Below are positions 14,941 through 23,707 of a stretch of 32,208 bases of DNA, in pieces. The position numbers and the translations under genes are program-made. The notes beneath the pieces were generated by a model, which saw only the letters and a list, made by a program, of their open reading frames with translations, was not told the DNA's origin and did not search any database. Source of the DNA: JACNKJ01 sp964440095 (GTDB lineage: Bacteria; Krumholzibacteriota; Krumholzibacteriia; JACNKJ01); NCBI GenBank assembly GCA_964440095.1, contig CAYTPZ010000021.1:1-32208 (forward strand), written 5' to 3'. Within the stretch, counting starts at the first letter, position 1. Each line of letters opens with the position of its first letter.

Positions 14941-15806
14941 GATTTTTTACCCCCGGGCATTGTTCCCATGACCACTCGATCACGGCCGCTCAGGTCGGGA
15001 TGAACGACGATGCCCTCGAAGCCCGCGCTTGCCAGCAGCTCCCCTACCGCCTCACCCTGTGTATCGCCAATCTCCAAAGCCAGCAGCCCGCCGGAACGCA
15101 AACGCGAAGGCGCCTCCTCGGCCAATAGCCGATAGGCATCGAGACCATCCTCACCGGCGAATAGCGCAGCATGAGGCTCGTGCGCCCCCACCTCGGGCGG
15201 CAACAGTTTGGCCTCATCCAAGCGAACATAGGGTGGGTTGCTGATGATCAGGTCCAGGTCTTCGCCGCCGGGCAGGCCCATCATCTCCACAAACTGAACG
15301 CGTGTGTTCACTTTATTGAGCGCTGCATTTTCCAAGGCAAGACTGAGAGCTTCCGGCGATACATCACTGACTTCGATGGATAGATCCTCGCGCTCTCTCG
15401 TGAGTGCAATGGGAATCGCTCCACTGCCGGTTCCCATTTCCGCGGCGCGTATCGGTCCCGCCGGAAGTGCGGCCAGAGTTTTCTCCACGAGAATTTCGGT
15501 CTCTTGTCGTGGGATGAAAACCCCCGGCTTCATTTTCAGCGTGTAACCGTAAAACTCGGTTTCACCTACAATGAGCTGCAAGGGCTCGCGATCGCGACGA
15601 CGCTTTAGCAGGGCACGATAAGCCGAACGCTGCTCGTCGCTGAGGGGATGATCGAATTTCAAATAGAGATCGAGGCGGGAGCATCCCAGAAGATGGGCAA
15701 GTAGCAACTCGGCATCCAGGCGTGCGCTATCAACACCGGCGGCGGCCAAGAACTCGGCCGATGGGGGAATGACTTCCATCACCGCCCAAGCCGCCTTGGA
15801 ACTCAC
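14937..15806 (-). CDS. prmC: Peptide chain release factor N5-glutamine methyltransferase PrmC
   Basis: Methylates the Gln of the GGQ motif in release factors 1 and 2, raising their activity. The 289-residue product has the PrmC N-terminal domain (AGVDSARLDAELLLAHLLG), the FIPRQETEIL motif (97-106), SAM motif I AEMGTGSGAIPIAL (122-135) and the catalytic NPPY at 190-193. The start is GTG 15806, whose GTGA overlaps the prfA stop; an internal ATG ten codons in is possible. Its substrate RF1 is encoded directly upstream in the same operon, the classic arrangement. Length and motifs are normal. Confidence 0.96.
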   Translation of the reverse strand: MSSKAAWAVMEVIPPSAEFLAAAGVDSARLDAELLLAHLLGCSRLDLYLKFDHPLSDEQRSAYRALLKRRRDREPLQLIVGETEFYGYTLKMKPGVFIPRQETEILVEKTLAALPAGPIRAAEMGTGSGAIPIALTREREDLSIEVSDVSPEALSLALENAALNKVNTRVQFVEMMGLPGGEDLDLIISNPPYVRLDEAKLLPPEVGAHEPHAALFAGEDGLDAYRLLAEEAPSRLRSGGLLALEIGDTQGEAVGELLASAGFEGIVVHPDLSGRDRVVMGTMPGGKKS

Positions 15807-16879
15807 GCGCCCTCCGCAGCCAAGAGGCTTTCGCGGTAACCCAGACGCAGGCCGTCGAGCAGTTCGTCCATGTCGCCTTCCATGAAGGCGCCGAGATTGT
15901 AGAGCGTCATGTTGATGCGATGATCGGTGATGCGTCCCTGGGGAAAATTGTAGGTGCGGATTTTCGCCGAGCGATCGCCGCTGCCCACCATGTCTTTGCG
16001 TGCGGCGCTGATCTCAGCATCGCGCTCGGCCTTTTTCAAGTCGTAGAGTCTGGCGGCCAAAACCTTCATGGCCTTGGCCTTGTTCTTGTGCTGACTCTTT
16101 TCATCCTGACAGCTGACCACCAGGCCCGTGGGCTCGTGGGTAATGCGCACGGCGCTGTCGGTGGTATTCACGCTCTGTCCACCGGGACCGCTGGAGCGAT
16201 AGACGTCGATGTGCAGATCGTTTTCCTCGATCTCCACGTCCACCTCTTCCACTTCGGAAAGCACCGCCACCGAGGCTGCGCTGGTATGAATGCGACCGCT
16301 GGATTCCGTGGCCGGCACGCGCTGCACGCGATGCACGCCCGACTCGAATCGCATGCGCCCGTAAGCGCCCTCGCCGCGAAGGGCGAAGATGACTTCCTTG
16401 AGCCCTCCCACCGAACCGTCGGCGCTGCTCATGACTTCCATTTTCCAACCCTGGCGCTCGGCGAAGCGCTGGTACATACGATAGAGATCGCTGGCGAAAA
16501 GACCCGCTTCATCGCCGCCGGTCCCGGCGCGAATTTCCATGATGAGATCGCGATCGTCATCGGGATCTTTCGGCACGAGCAGAAGCTCGAGCTCCGCCGC
16601 CATTTCAGGCAATTTCTCTTCGGCTTCGGCGATTTCCAATTCCGCCAGTTCCTTCATTTCCGCATCGTCGCCGGCCATAAGCTCCTGAGCTTCCAGGCGA
16701 CCCTCCCAAAGTTCCAAATAGGGACGCGCCATCTCGGCCACGGCCCGCAGGTGCTTGTACTCGCCACCGACTTCCTTGGCGCGGCGGCGATCGCTGAGCA
16801 CTCCAGGATCCACCATGAGCGTTTCGACTTCGGCAAGCCGCGCTAAAACCTTGCGAGCTTTCGAGCTCAGGTCTTTCAT
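15803..16879 (-). CDS. prfA: Peptide chain release factor 1
   Basis: RF1 recognises UAA and UAG in the ribosomal A site and triggers peptide release. The 358-residue protein has the codon-reading tripeptide PAT (189-191, in RVPATESSGRIHT), which distinguishes RF1 from RF2, and the catalytic GGQ at 233-235 in SSGPGGQSVN. Gln235 is the predicted target of PrmC, encoded just downstream. The open frame extends to 17095, but the ATG at 16879 overlaps the DUF1385 stop (ATGA) and gives the normal N terminus (MKDLSSKARKVLARLAEVE). All features are typical. Confidence 0.97.
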   Translation of the reverse strand: MKDLSSKARKVLARLAEVETLMVDPGVLSDRRRAKEVGGEYKHLRAVAEMARPYLELWEGRLEAQELMAGDDAEMKELAELEIAEAEEKLPEMAAELELLLVPKDPDDDRDLIMEIRAGTGGDEAGLFASDLYRMYQRFAERQGWKMEVMSSADGSVGGLKEVIFALRGEGAYGRMRFESGVHRVQRVPATESSGRIHTSAASVAVLSEVEEVDVEIEENDLHIDVYRSSGPGGQSVNTTDSAVRITHEPTGLVVSCQDEKSQHKNKAKAMKVLAARLYDLKKAERDAEISAARKDMVGSGDRSAKIRTYNFPQGRITDHRINMTLYNLGAFMEGDMDELLDGLRLGYRESLLAAEGA

Positions 16880-17853
16880 GCTGAGACCTCTTCGGCCGGC
16901 GTTTCCTCGGGCTCGTCTTCGCCGTCCAGTTTCATTTCCGAAAAGGAAGGGATGCGCGCAGCGGCGTCGGCGGGATCCAAACAGGCCGCCAGAGAAGTCA
17001 GCGCAACTTCGCACTGCTCCAGATCGGGCTCCTTGGTGGTGAGAAGCTGCAGACCCAGCCCAGGATACACCAGCGGCGCCAGCCAGGGCCGCCACTTGGG
17101 CTTGCCACTGAGTTTGATCAACTCATAGGATATTCCGCCGATGAGCGGCACGAAGGCCAGGCGCAGAAGCCGATCGCCGATGGTAATCGGCTTACCCAGG
17201 AAGACGAAAACGAGGATGGACACCACCATCACCAGCAGCAGAAAGCTAGTACCGCAGCGCGGGTGCAGACGCGTATTGGCCAGAATGGATTCGGGTGTCA
17301 TGGGCTCGCCCGACTCGTATGCGTTGATGGTCTTGTGCTCGGCGCCGTGATACTGGAACACGCGCCGCATCTCGCCCCAAAGGCTGATCAGCCAGATATA
17401 GAGCAGGAAGATGGCCAAGCGGAAAAACCCGTCCACCAGATTCCAGATCAGACCGCTGTCGGTGCTCACGGTCCAGTCGGTGAGATACTGGGGCACGAAG
17501 AAGAAGAGACCGATGCCCAAAACGAAGGCCAGCACCATAGTCAATCCCATGCTCGCCTTTTCCTGCCAGTCGCTGCGCTTGGACGCTTCTTCGGGCATGG
17601 CGACTTCTGCCGAGTAGGACAACATGCGCATGCCTACGTACATGGTCTCGATGAGGCCGATGGCTCCGCGAAGGATGGGCACCTTGTGCAGTTTGATGCG
17701 CACCAGAAAACTCTGGAAGGGTTCTCTGGTCAGCACGATCTTGCCTTCGGGGTTGCGCACCGCGCAGGCAATGAAATCTTTGGCCCGCATCATCACACCT
17801 TCGATGACGGCCTGGCCGCCAACGGCGAAGGATTCTTGATTCTCTTTAGACAT
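16876..17853 (-). CDS. DUF1385 family membrane protein
   Basis: Integral inner-membrane protein of 325 residues and unknown function. The N terminus has the family signature AVGGQAVIEGVMMRA (10-24). Central AEHKTINAYE (about 178-187) and RLHPRCGTSF (about 203-212) are the usual conserved, possibly metal- or substrate-binding segments. About four hydrophobic segments are visible near 105-127, 138-165, 212-232 and 240-260, with a loose acidic C-terminal tail (DEPEETPAEE). It commonly precedes prfA in diverse bacteria, as here, where its stop overlaps the prfA start. ATG 17853 has TAGGAG upstream. A terminator and heptad repeats separate it from rpmE. Confidence 0.93.
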   Translation of the reverse strand: MSKENQESFAVGGQAVIEGVMMRAKDFIACAVRNPEGKIVLTREPFQSFLVRIKLHKVPILRGAIGLIETMYVGMRMLSYSAEVAMPEEASKRSDWQEKASMGLTMVLAFVLGIGLFFFVPQYLTDWTVSTDSGLIWNLVDGFFRLAIFLLYIWLISLWGEMRRVFQYHGAEHKTINAYESGEPMTPESILANTRLHPRCGTSFLLLVMVVSILVFVFLGKPITIGDRLLRLAFVPLIGGISYELIKLSGKPKWRPWLAPLVYPGLGLQLLTTKEPDLEQCEVALTSLAACLDPADAAARIPSFSEMKLDGEDEPEETPAEEVSA

Positions 17854-17870
17854 TCAGCTCCTAGGCAGGG

Positions 17871-17914
17871 TCGCGGTCAGCGGGTCGCGGTCAGCGGTCA
17901 GCGGGTCGCCGTCA
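17871..17914. repeat. Heptanucleotide tandem repeat between rpmE terminator and DUF1385 gene
   Basis: Six units in strict 7-nt register: TCGCGGT, CAGCGGG, TCGCGGT, CAGCGGT, CAGCGGG, TCGCCGT, then CA. It lies 17 bp upstream of the DUF1385 start and just past the rpmE terminator. The units share the GCGGTCA core with the array at 1-25 and relate to those around 23690. Confidence 0.8.
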
Positions 17915-17920
17915 CAGATA

Positions 17921-17950
17921 CAAAAAGGCGCACCCTGTCGGATGCGCCTT
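17921..17950 (-). terminator. Rho-independent terminator after rpmE
   Basis: On the minus strand, AAGGCGCA (17950-17943), a 10-nt loop and TGCGCCTT (17932-17925) form an 8-bp stem running into a T tract (TTTTTG). It lies 18 nt after the rpmE stop and ends the rho-rpmE transcript before the DUF1385-prfA-prmC operon. Confidence 0.85.
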
Positions 17951-17967
17951 GAATTCACTTGGGTGTT

Positions 17968-18186
17968 TTAACCCTTGTTCTTGTTCCGGTAATCGCCATA
18001 GCGTTTCTGGAAGCGTTCCACGCGTCCGGCCGTATCTACCAGCTTCTGCTTACCGGTGTAGAAGGGATGGCAGCTGGAGCAGATTTCCACGGAGATCTCC
18101 GCCTGGGTCGAGCGGGTCTCGATGATGTTCCCGCAAAGGCAGGTGATCTTGCTGTCTATGTACTCGGGATGAATACCCTTTTTCAT
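17968..18186 (-). CDS. rpmE: 50S ribosomal protein L31 (zinc-binding form)
   Basis: Ribosomal protein of 72 residues. Opens MKKGIHPEY, with zinc-ligand cysteines at 16, 18, 36 and 39 (CLC and CSSC), which mark the zinc-containing paralogue rather than the zinc-free one. It ends RVERFQKRYGDYRNKNKG, a normal L31 tail. ATG with TAGGAG upstream. It follows rho by 52 bp, the common rho-rpmE pair, and is followed by a strong terminator. Because zinc-form L31 is often replaced under zinc limitation, a second paralogue may exist elsewhere. Confidence 0.97.
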   Translation of the reverse strand: MKKGIHPEYIDSKITCLCGNIIETRSTQAEISVEICSSCHPFYTGKQKLVDTAGRVERFQKRYGDYRNKNKG

Positions 18187-18238
18187 ATCTCAATACTCCT
18201 AGGTTTCCGTTCCCCGGGAAGCTCGTGTTCCCGATAGG

Positions 18239-19654
18239 TCAGGCGTTCATGGAATCCAAGAACTTCTGATTGGTCTTGGTTTTGGTCATCTTCTCCAGCA
18301 GGAACTCCATGGCCTCGACCATGGGCTTCTCGCTTAGGAATCTCCGTAGAACATAAGACTTTGTGATGGTCTTTTCATCCATCAGCAGCTCTTCTTTTCG
18401 GGTGCCGCTGCGGAAAATGTCGATGGCGGGGTAGACACGCTTGTCGCTGAGGCGGCGATCCAGCACGATTTCGCAGTTGCCGGTGCCCTTAAACTCTTCA
18501 AAAATAACCTCATCCATGCGACTGCCGGTCTCGATGAGAGCCGTGGCGATGATGGTCAGGCTGCCACCTTCCTCGATATTCCGAGCCGCTCCAAAAAAGC
18601 GCTTGGGGCGCTGAAGAGCGTTGGAATCGACGCCACCGGACAGAATTTTGCCCGAATGGGGCACCACCGAGTTGTGGGCCCTGGCCAGGCGGGTGATGGA
18701 ATCGAGCAGGATCACCACGTCCTTGCCGGCTTCCACCAGACGCTTGGCCTTCTGCATGACCATGTCGGAAACCGCCACGTGACGCTCGGCGGGCTCGTCG
18801 AAGGTGCTTGCCACAACCTCGCCGCGCACGTTGCGAGACATGTCGGTAACCTCTTCGGGCCGCTCGTCGATGAGCAGCACGATGAGTTCCACGTCTTCGT
18901 TGTTGGCGGTGATGGCGTTGGCGATGTTCTGCAGAAGGACGGTTTTACCCGTACGCGGAGGCGCAACGATGACCGCACGCTGACCCAGGCCGATGGGCAT
19001 GAGCAGATCCACCACACGCGTGGTCAGATCTTTGGGATCGTACTCAAGGTTCAGTTTCTGGTCGGGGAAGAGCGGCGTAAGGTTGTCGAAAAGCACCTTG
19101 GGCTTTCCGATTTCCGGCGCCTCGTAGTTGATGGCCTCCACACGTAGAAGTGCGAAGTAGCGCTCGTTGTCCTTGGGAGGACGCACCTGGCCGGTAATGG
19201 TGTCGCCGGTTCGCAGGTCGAAGCGTTTGATCTGGCTGGGACTGATGTAGATGTCGTCCGGGCCGGGCAGGTAGTTGTAGTCGGGGGAGCGGAGGAATCC
19301 GTATCCCTCGGGAAGCACCTGCAGCACACCTTCGGAGAAGATGAAGCCGTTCTGTTCGATCTGTGCTTCGATGATGCGGAAGATCAATTCCTGCTTCCGC
19401 ATGGAGCTGGCGCCTTCGATCTCGAGATCCACGGCGATGTTCGCCAGATCCTGAATGCTCTTATCCTTGAGATCGGCAATATCCATGATACGGTCGTCGG
19501 CGTTGTCCCGGGTCACGATATCCGGGTCCGCTCCTTCACCGTTGGGATGCTCGCCTAGCTGCTTGGGTCCTCGGGGGCTGTAACGACGTCCACCGCGTTG
19601 ATTTGAGCGACGGCGCCCACCACGTTGGGACCTATCCTCTATTTCGCTTTTCAA
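18239..19654 (-). CDS. rho: Transcription termination factor Rho
   Basis: RNA-dependent hexameric ATPase that ends transcription. The core matches Rho throughout: DLANIAVDLEIEGASSMRKQELIF, the primary RNA-binding fold GYGFLRSPDYNYLPGPDDIYISPSQ, Walker A APPRTGKT (with Lys237), LLIDERPEEVTDM, the Q-loop region VVPHSGKILSGGVD and the closing MTKTKTNQKFLDSM. A basic RGG-type N-terminal insertion (QRGGRRRSNQRGGRR) of about 50 residues precedes the core. The start is uncertain: no ATG lies in frame before the core. TTG 19654 has GGAG 8 nt upstream and is chosen (471 aa); TTG 19723 lacks an SD, and the first in-frame ATG (19486) would remove the basic extension. A strong promoter lies at 19779-19807. 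Confidence 0.95.
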   Translation of the reverse strand: MKSEIEDRSQRGGRRRSNQRGGRRYSPRGPKQLGEHPNGEGADPDIVTRDNADDRIMDIADLKDKSIQDLANIAVDLEIEGASSMRKQELIFRIIEAQIEQNGFIFSEGVLQVLPEGYGFLRSPDYNYLPGPDDIYISPSQIKRFDLRTGDTITGQVRPPKDNERYFALLRVEAINYEAPEIGKPKVLFDNLTPLFPDQKLNLEYDPKDLTTRVVDLLMPIGLGQRAVIVAPPRTGKTVLLQNIANAITANNEDVELIVLLIDERPEEVTDMSRNVRGEVVASTFDEPAERHVAVSDMVMQKAKRLVEAGKDVVILLDSITRLARAHNSVVPHSGKILSGGVDSNALQRPKRFFGAARNIEEGGSLTIIATALIETGSRMDEVIFEEFKGTGNCEIVLDRRLSDKRVYPAIDIFRSGTRKEELLMDEKTITKSYVLRRFLSEKPMVEAMEFLLEKMTKTKTNQKFLDSMNA

Positions 19655-19778
19655 TGAAAATGCTCCATTTTGAGTTGCATGCGGGACCGCTGCGTAGGGT
19701 CCATTGGAAAAATTGGGATTCAACAGAGATGAGACGGGATTCTAGGGAATCGACCCAGATTGGGCCTCTCGGACCCAT

Positions 19779-19807
19779 AAGGTAGAGGACAAGGATTCCC
19801 CTGTCAA
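19779..19807 (-). promoter_or_regulatory. Sigma-70-type promoter of rho
   Basis: On the minus strand a perfect -35 TTGACA (19807-19802), 17-nt spacer and -10 TACCTT (19784-19779). Transcription from about 19771 would give a leader of roughly 115 nt before the TTG start at 19654, room for the autogenous attenuation known for rho in several bacteria. Confidence 0.7.
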
Positions 19808-19852
19808 GGTATATCGGCCTAAAGACTTGCTAACTAAACAGTAACCCGCCTG

Positions 19853-19887
19853 AAATAAAAGGGGGGGCGGAAATTTCCAGCCCCCCC
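19853..19887 (-). terminator. Rho-independent terminator after the TPR lipoprotein gene
   Basis: Arms of seven G/C (19861-19867 with 19881-19887), extended by C19868-G19880, enclose the internal palindrome GGAAATTTCC. On the minus strand the stem is followed by TTTTATTTC. It lies 19 nt past the stop at 19907. Confidence 0.88.
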
Positions 19888-19906
19888 ATTGAAAGAATCT
19901 TTCAGT

Positions 19907-21448
19907 TTACTCTTCGATCATGAGGTCCGTGACCTCGAATCTGGCCACTTCTTCGGGCTCGGCCACGAAGAAGGCGGAGAATTCAAGTTCCTGTCCTGCT
20001 TCCACCAACTCGAATTCCGCGAAAGCGTTATCGATGATTTCACCCATCTCGTCGAGCAGGTCGATGCTCAGCTCGATGAAGTCGATGGGATCTTCCCGCT
20101 TGTTCAGGAGGATGCCCTTAACAAAGCGGCCCTCGATATCAGCGGTGATGATGGCTACGTCGTCCTTCTCAAAGAGGGCGTTGGCACGGCGCTCTTCTTC
20201 GGCCTGCTCTTCGATGGACATGAGCTGCGGAGGAGTGTCGTCGGCCAGGCCCTTGTAGGTGGCGTAGGCGCGGAAGGCGTCTTCGTAGGATGTGCGGTTG
20301 TCCAGGAAGCCCTGCTTGTCGCCGGCTTCATCGGCGGCCACGGCCTTGTCCTTGTAGGCGTTGGCCATGATCTGGAAGACCTTGGCGTCGGTGGTCTCGA
20401 AGGTTTCTTCGAGCATCTTGGCCGATGCGATGGCGGCATCCAGATCGCCGCTCTTGTACTCGCAGAACTCCTTGTAGTACCAGAGTTCGGAATCGGTGGC
20501 GTTCAGGTCGAGAGCCCTGGTGAAGTTAACCGTGGCCTCGAGGTATATCTCGGCAGCCATGAAGGCGAGGCCGGCATACTTCGGAGCCTCGACGGACATG
20601 TGTGCGTCCATGGCCTCGATGTCACCAATGGCTTCGGCTTCCTTGAACTTCCGCTCGCGAATTTTCGCGGCTTCCGCCAGAGCCTGTCCCGCGAAGGGGA
20701 AGTAGCTTTTCTGGCCCTTCTCAGCGGCCACGTCGTAGAGCTTCAGTCCGAAGACCTCGTGAGTGCTGTACACGTCGGGTAGACCGGCGGTGACTTCACG
20801 ATAGCGAGTCAGGTAGGGCTCACGCTCCACATCTTCCTGACCGGGAATCACATAGAGATTCGCCAGCACGGTGCAGAGCATCTTGGCGGTCTCTTCCTGG
20901 GCCTCAGGCTCGGTCTCCAGTTCCAAGGCGATATCCAGATTCTCTAAGCCCTGCTGAAGAAGACCCTGATACTCGAACTGATCGATCTTCTTGAACTTCT
21001 CGGCCTTGAGAAGATAGGCGCGAGCCAGGTTACTGTAGCCCCTGGCCTCCTCAGGATTCGCCTCGGTGGCCTGAGTGAAAAACTCCTCGGCCATCTCGTA
21101 GTTCTCGTCGTTGGTGTAGCTGATTCCCTCGTTGAAGACCTTGGTCCAGTTGGACTGGATGTTGGTCTCCGCCTGCTCGGCCCTTTCGGGCTTGAGCTCC
21201 GCAGCCTTCCTGAAATTATCGTAGGCGTTGCGGTAGTCCTCGAGCATGGACTGGCTGAGGGCCATGTAGAAATAGGCCTCGCCATCCTCGGGATTCAGTT
21301 CGAGCGCCTCGACACAGAGGGACTCGGCGATTTCAAATTCGCTCTGCTGGTAGCGCAAAATAGCGCTGGAAGTCTGCATGGAGTTGCAGCCAATGATCAG
21401 GGCCAGCAGACCCAAAAGACCCACGGTGAAAAATCTTCCATACTTCAT
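19907..21448 (-). CDS. TPR-repeat lipoprotein
   Basis: Predicted lipoprotein of 513 residues: a signal segment then lipobox LIIGC with Cys21. Residues about 35-170 carry tetratricopeptide repeats (AEALYxxAL-like: EIAESLCVEALELNPEDGEAYFY; NAYDNFRKAAELKPERAE; MAEEFFTQATEANPEEARGYSNLARAY). Further helical repeats follow (FTRALDLNATDSELWYYKEF). The last 100 residues (RFVKGILLNKREDPIDFIELSIDL, then FSAFFVAEPEEVARFEV) look beta-rich and could be a separate domain. The protein is strongly acidic. Such proteins usually scaffold envelope complexes; the partner is unknown. ATG with GGAGGA upstream. It has its own terminator and a candidate promoter, so it is probably a single-gene unit. Confidence 0.87.
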   Translation of the reverse strand: MKYGRFFTVGLLGLLALIIGCNSMQTSSAILRYQQSEFEIAESLCVEALELNPEDGEAYFYMALSQSMLEDYRNAYDNFRKAAELKPERAEQAETNIQSNWTKVFNEGISYTNDENYEMAEEFFTQATEANPEEARGYSNLARAYLLKAEKFKKIDQFEYQGLLQQGLENLDIALELETEPEAQEETAKMLCTVLANLYVIPGQEDVEREPYLTRYREVTAGLPDVYSTHEVFGLKLYDVAAEKGQKSYFPFAGQALAEAAKIRERKFKEAEAIGDIEAMDAHMSVEAPKYAGLAFMAAEIYLEATVNFTRALDLNATDSELWYYKEFCEYKSGDLDAAIASAKMLEETFETTDAKVFQIMANAYKDKAVAADEAGDKQGFLDNRTSYEDAFRAYATYKGLADDTPPQLMSIEEQAEEERRANALFEKDDVAIITADIEGRFVKGILLNKREDPIDFIELSIDLLDEMGEIIDNAFAEFELVEAGQELEFSAFFVAEPEEVARFEVTDLMIEE

Positions 21449-21564
21449 CCCTGACCTGTCCTCCTTCGTGACCCTTTGGCAAGGAAATCCAACGGCTGAA
21501 AGGGGGCCCCGGGGCTACACCAGCCGTGAAAGCGCATATTTCTGTAGGGTTGAACCGAGGGAAC

Positions 21565-21591
21565 GGTATACCGCAAGTGCCGAAAAGTCAA
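21565..21591 (-). promoter_or_regulatory. Candidate promoter of the TPR lipoprotein gene
   Basis: Minus strand TTGACT (21591-21586) and TATACC (21570-21565) are good hexamers but only 15 nt apart, shorter than the usual 17. It lies about 115 nt upstream of the ATG at 21448. The rest of the gap 21449-21630 shows nothing else. Confidence 0.4.
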
Positions 21592-21630
21592 GGGTCCTGG
21601 GGGTGAAAGCGCCTTCGAAGGCGGAGCAGC

Positions 21631-23628
21631 CTAAAGCAGGGATTCCGGATCCACGTCCAGGTCAAGCGACAGGGCTCCGCTGCGCTTCATTTCTTTCGCC
21701 AAAGCTGCAAAAGCCTCGGGAAACCATGCCTTTTGCTCGTGGCTGAGCCGCCCCTTGAATAGAATCTGCCGCCGGTGGCGCCCCTTGAGCTTGGCCAAAG
21801 CCGCTTCCACCGGACCCAGAATCTCCCCGGGATGATCCGGCCAGTTTTCGCGGAAGCGGCGAATCAGGCGCTCCGCCGCCCGCTCGGCCAGGGCCTCCTC
21901 CGGGGCGGAGACCATGAGGGACACTAGTTTTCGGTAGGGCGGGTAACCCAGAAGGCGGCGTTCGCGAAGTTCGCGGTCGAGGAAGTCGTTCCCACGATCG
22001 GCGGCCAGGCTCTCCAGCACCGGATGGTCGGGGTTTAGGGTCTGCACGATCACCCGGCCCGCCTGCGTCCCCCGGCCCGAACGGCCGGCCACCTGCTCCA
22101 GAAGCTGCCAGCTGCGTTCGGCGGCCCGGAAGTCCGGGAGGAAGAGCCCTGTATCCGCCGAGATAACCCCCACCAGGGTCACCTCGGGAATGTGATGGCC
22201 CTTGGCGATCATCTGCGTGCCCAGGAGCAGGGCGGGCCCCTCCTTGGAAAAGCGGCTGAGGATGTCCTCATGAGAACCTTTTCGCGAGGTGCTGTCCATG
22301 TCCATACGCAGGATATATGTGCCCGAAAATCGCATTTGCAGGGCCATCTCCACCTGCTGGGTTCCCGCTCCCACCAGCTCCCATCGGCCTCCCCCGCAGT
22401 CGGGGCAGCTAGGCGGCAGAGGACGCTCTTGCCCACAGTAGTGACAGAGCATTCGCCCGCGCCCGGAATGATAGGTGAGGGAAATGTCGCAGCGTGTGCA
22501 AAGGGGTACGTGCCCGCAGCCCCGACAGATGCGGAAACGACTGTGCCCGCGCCGGTTCAATAGCAGCATGGCCTTTTCGCCGCGGGAGAGGGTTTGATCC
22601 AGGGCCTCCAGCAAGCTCTGGGAAAAGAGCTCCCCGCCGGCTTCGCTCATGTCTGCAATTTCCACGGTGGGACGCTTTCCGCCTCCCACACGCCTGGGCA
22701 TTTCCAAGAGCTTGTATTTTCCGCGCCGGGCGTTGTGCAGGCTGTCCAGGCTGGGCGTGGCGCTGCCCAGAATCACCGTGGCCCCCGCCGAGCGGGCACG
22801 AACCAGAGCCACAGACCTGGCGTGGTAGCGCGGCTTCTCGCTCTGCTTGTAGGAACCGTCGTGTTCTTCATCCAGAATGATGAGGCCCAAATTCGCGAAG
22901 GGCGCAAAAATGGCGCTACGCGGCCCCAGCACCACCTTGAGACGATCCTCGCGGATGCCCTTCCATACCTGAAAACGCTCACCGGCGCTGAGCCCGCTGT
23001 GGAAGATGCCCACCTGATCGCCCAGCCGGCCGCGGAATCGTCGGGCCATTTGCGGGGTCAGGCTGATTTCGGGCACCAGGACGATCACCTGTTTGCCGGC
23101 GGCCAGCACTTTTTCGATGATGCGAAGATAGACCTCGGTTTTGCCGCTGCCCGTAGCTCCCTTGAGGAGGAAGGCGGCGAAGTCATCACCCAGGCTCGCT
23201 TCGATTTCCGCCAGCGCACTCGATTGATCGGCCGTGAGGCGCAGGGCCTTGGGCTTGTGGGGCAAGGGTTCGGGCTCGGATACCCGCGGGCGTTTCATGG
23301 GCTTGATGGGCAACATGGAGCGCAGCACTTCGCCCTGGGACGCGCCATAGTAGTCGGCCATCCAGGTGCTGAGATTCAGAAATGAAGTGCTGAGCCAGGA
23401 CGATGGATCCAGCAACTCCTGGATATCCCGAATGCGTTCTTCATCCACTCCCAGATCCGCCGCTCGCCTTTCCCGCAGTATAAAACCCACTTCGCGGGTG
23501 CGGCCAAAGGGCACCTTCACGCGCGCGCCGATCTCTGGCACGGGCATGTCTGCGGGCAAGCGGTAGCTGAAGCTACGCTGCAGCGGTAGTGCCACGGCGA
23601 CGTCGAAATATTTTGGAGTGTCGGCCAT
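21631..23628 (-). CDS. priA: Primosomal protein N' (replication restart helicase PriA)
   Basis: 3'-5' helicase that reloads the replisome at stalled or broken forks. The 665-residue protein shows the N-terminal DNA-binding domain (FSYRLPADMPVPEIGARVKVPFG), Walker A GATGSGKT (157-164), VPEISLTPQMARRF, the DEEH box (253-256) with SYKQSEKPRYHARSVA, GSATPSL, and the zinc insertion with eight Cys (368, 371, 377, 380, 395, 398, 408, 411). Helicase motifs V-VI are GTQMIAKGH and QVAGRSGRG. The open frame extends to 23934, but the first 102 residues translate the heptad repeats, the terminator and part of the receiver gene antisense; ATG 23628 gives the normal PriA start, although no SD is clear. The gene lies downstream of a strong terminator, so it needs its own promoter, which I could not place. 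Confidence 0.96.
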   Translation of the reverse strand: MADTPKYFDVAVALPLQRSFSYRLPADMPVPEIGARVKVPFGRTREVGFILRERRAADLGVDEERIRDIQELLDPSSWLSTSFLNLSTWMADYYGASQGEVLRSMLPIKPMKRPRVSEPEPLPHKPKALRLTADQSSALAEIEASLGDDFAAFLLKGATGSGKTEVYLRIIEKVLAAGKQVIVLVPEISLTPQMARRFRGRLGDQVGIFHSGLSAGERFQVWKGIREDRLKVVLGPRSAIFAPFANLGLIILDEEHDGSYKQSEKPRYHARSVALVRARSAGATVILGSATPSLDSLHNARRGKYKLLEMPRRVGGGKRPTVEIADMSEAGGELFSQSLLEALDQTLSRGEKAMLLLNRRGHSRFRICRGCGHVPLCTRCDISLTYHSGRGRMLCHYCGQERPLPPSCPDCGGGRWELVGAGTQQVEMALQMRFSGTYILRMDMDSTSRKGSHEDILSRFSKEGPALLLGTQMIAKGHHIPEVTLVGVISADTGLFLPDFRAAERSWQLLEQVAGRSGRGTQAGRVIVQTLNPDHPVLESLAADRGNDFLDRELRERRLLGYPPYRKLVSLMVSAPEEALAERAAERLIRRFRENWPDHPGEILGPVEAALAKLKGRHRRQILFKGRLSHEQKAWFPEAFAALAKEMKRSGALSLDLDVDPESLL

Positions 23629-23647
23629 GAAGCGAAGATAGCATATT

Positions 23648-23678
23648 CGCTGACCGCTGTCCGCTAGCCGCTGTCCGC
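23648..23678. repeat. Heptanucleotide tandem repeat, priA side of terminator
   Basis: CGCTGAC, CGCTGTC, CGCTAGC, CGCTGTC, CGC in strict 7-nt register, within 20 bp of the priA start. On the minus strand the units read GCGGACA, GCGGCTA and GCGGTCA. Confidence 0.82.
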
Positions 23679-23706
23679 AAAAAAACCCGCCCAAATTCGG
23701 GCGGGT
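23679..23706 (-). terminator. Rho-independent terminator after the receiver gene
   Basis: Perfect 8-bp stem ACCCGCCC/GGGCGGGT (23685-23692 with 23699-23706), 6-nt loop, and on the minus strand a run of seven T after the stem. It closes the signalling operon. Heptad repeats lie on both sides. Confidence 0.92.
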
Positions 23707-23707
23707 A

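Noticed and set aside
16880..17095. N-terminal extension of RF1 upstream of 16879
   Set aside because: It is an out-of-frame shadow of DUF1385; the ATG at 16879 gives a standard RF1 with ATGA overlap.
18187..18238. Terminator between rho and rpmE
   Set aside because: Only a weak GGGAA/TTCCC stem without a T-run; rho and rpmE are likely cotranscribed.
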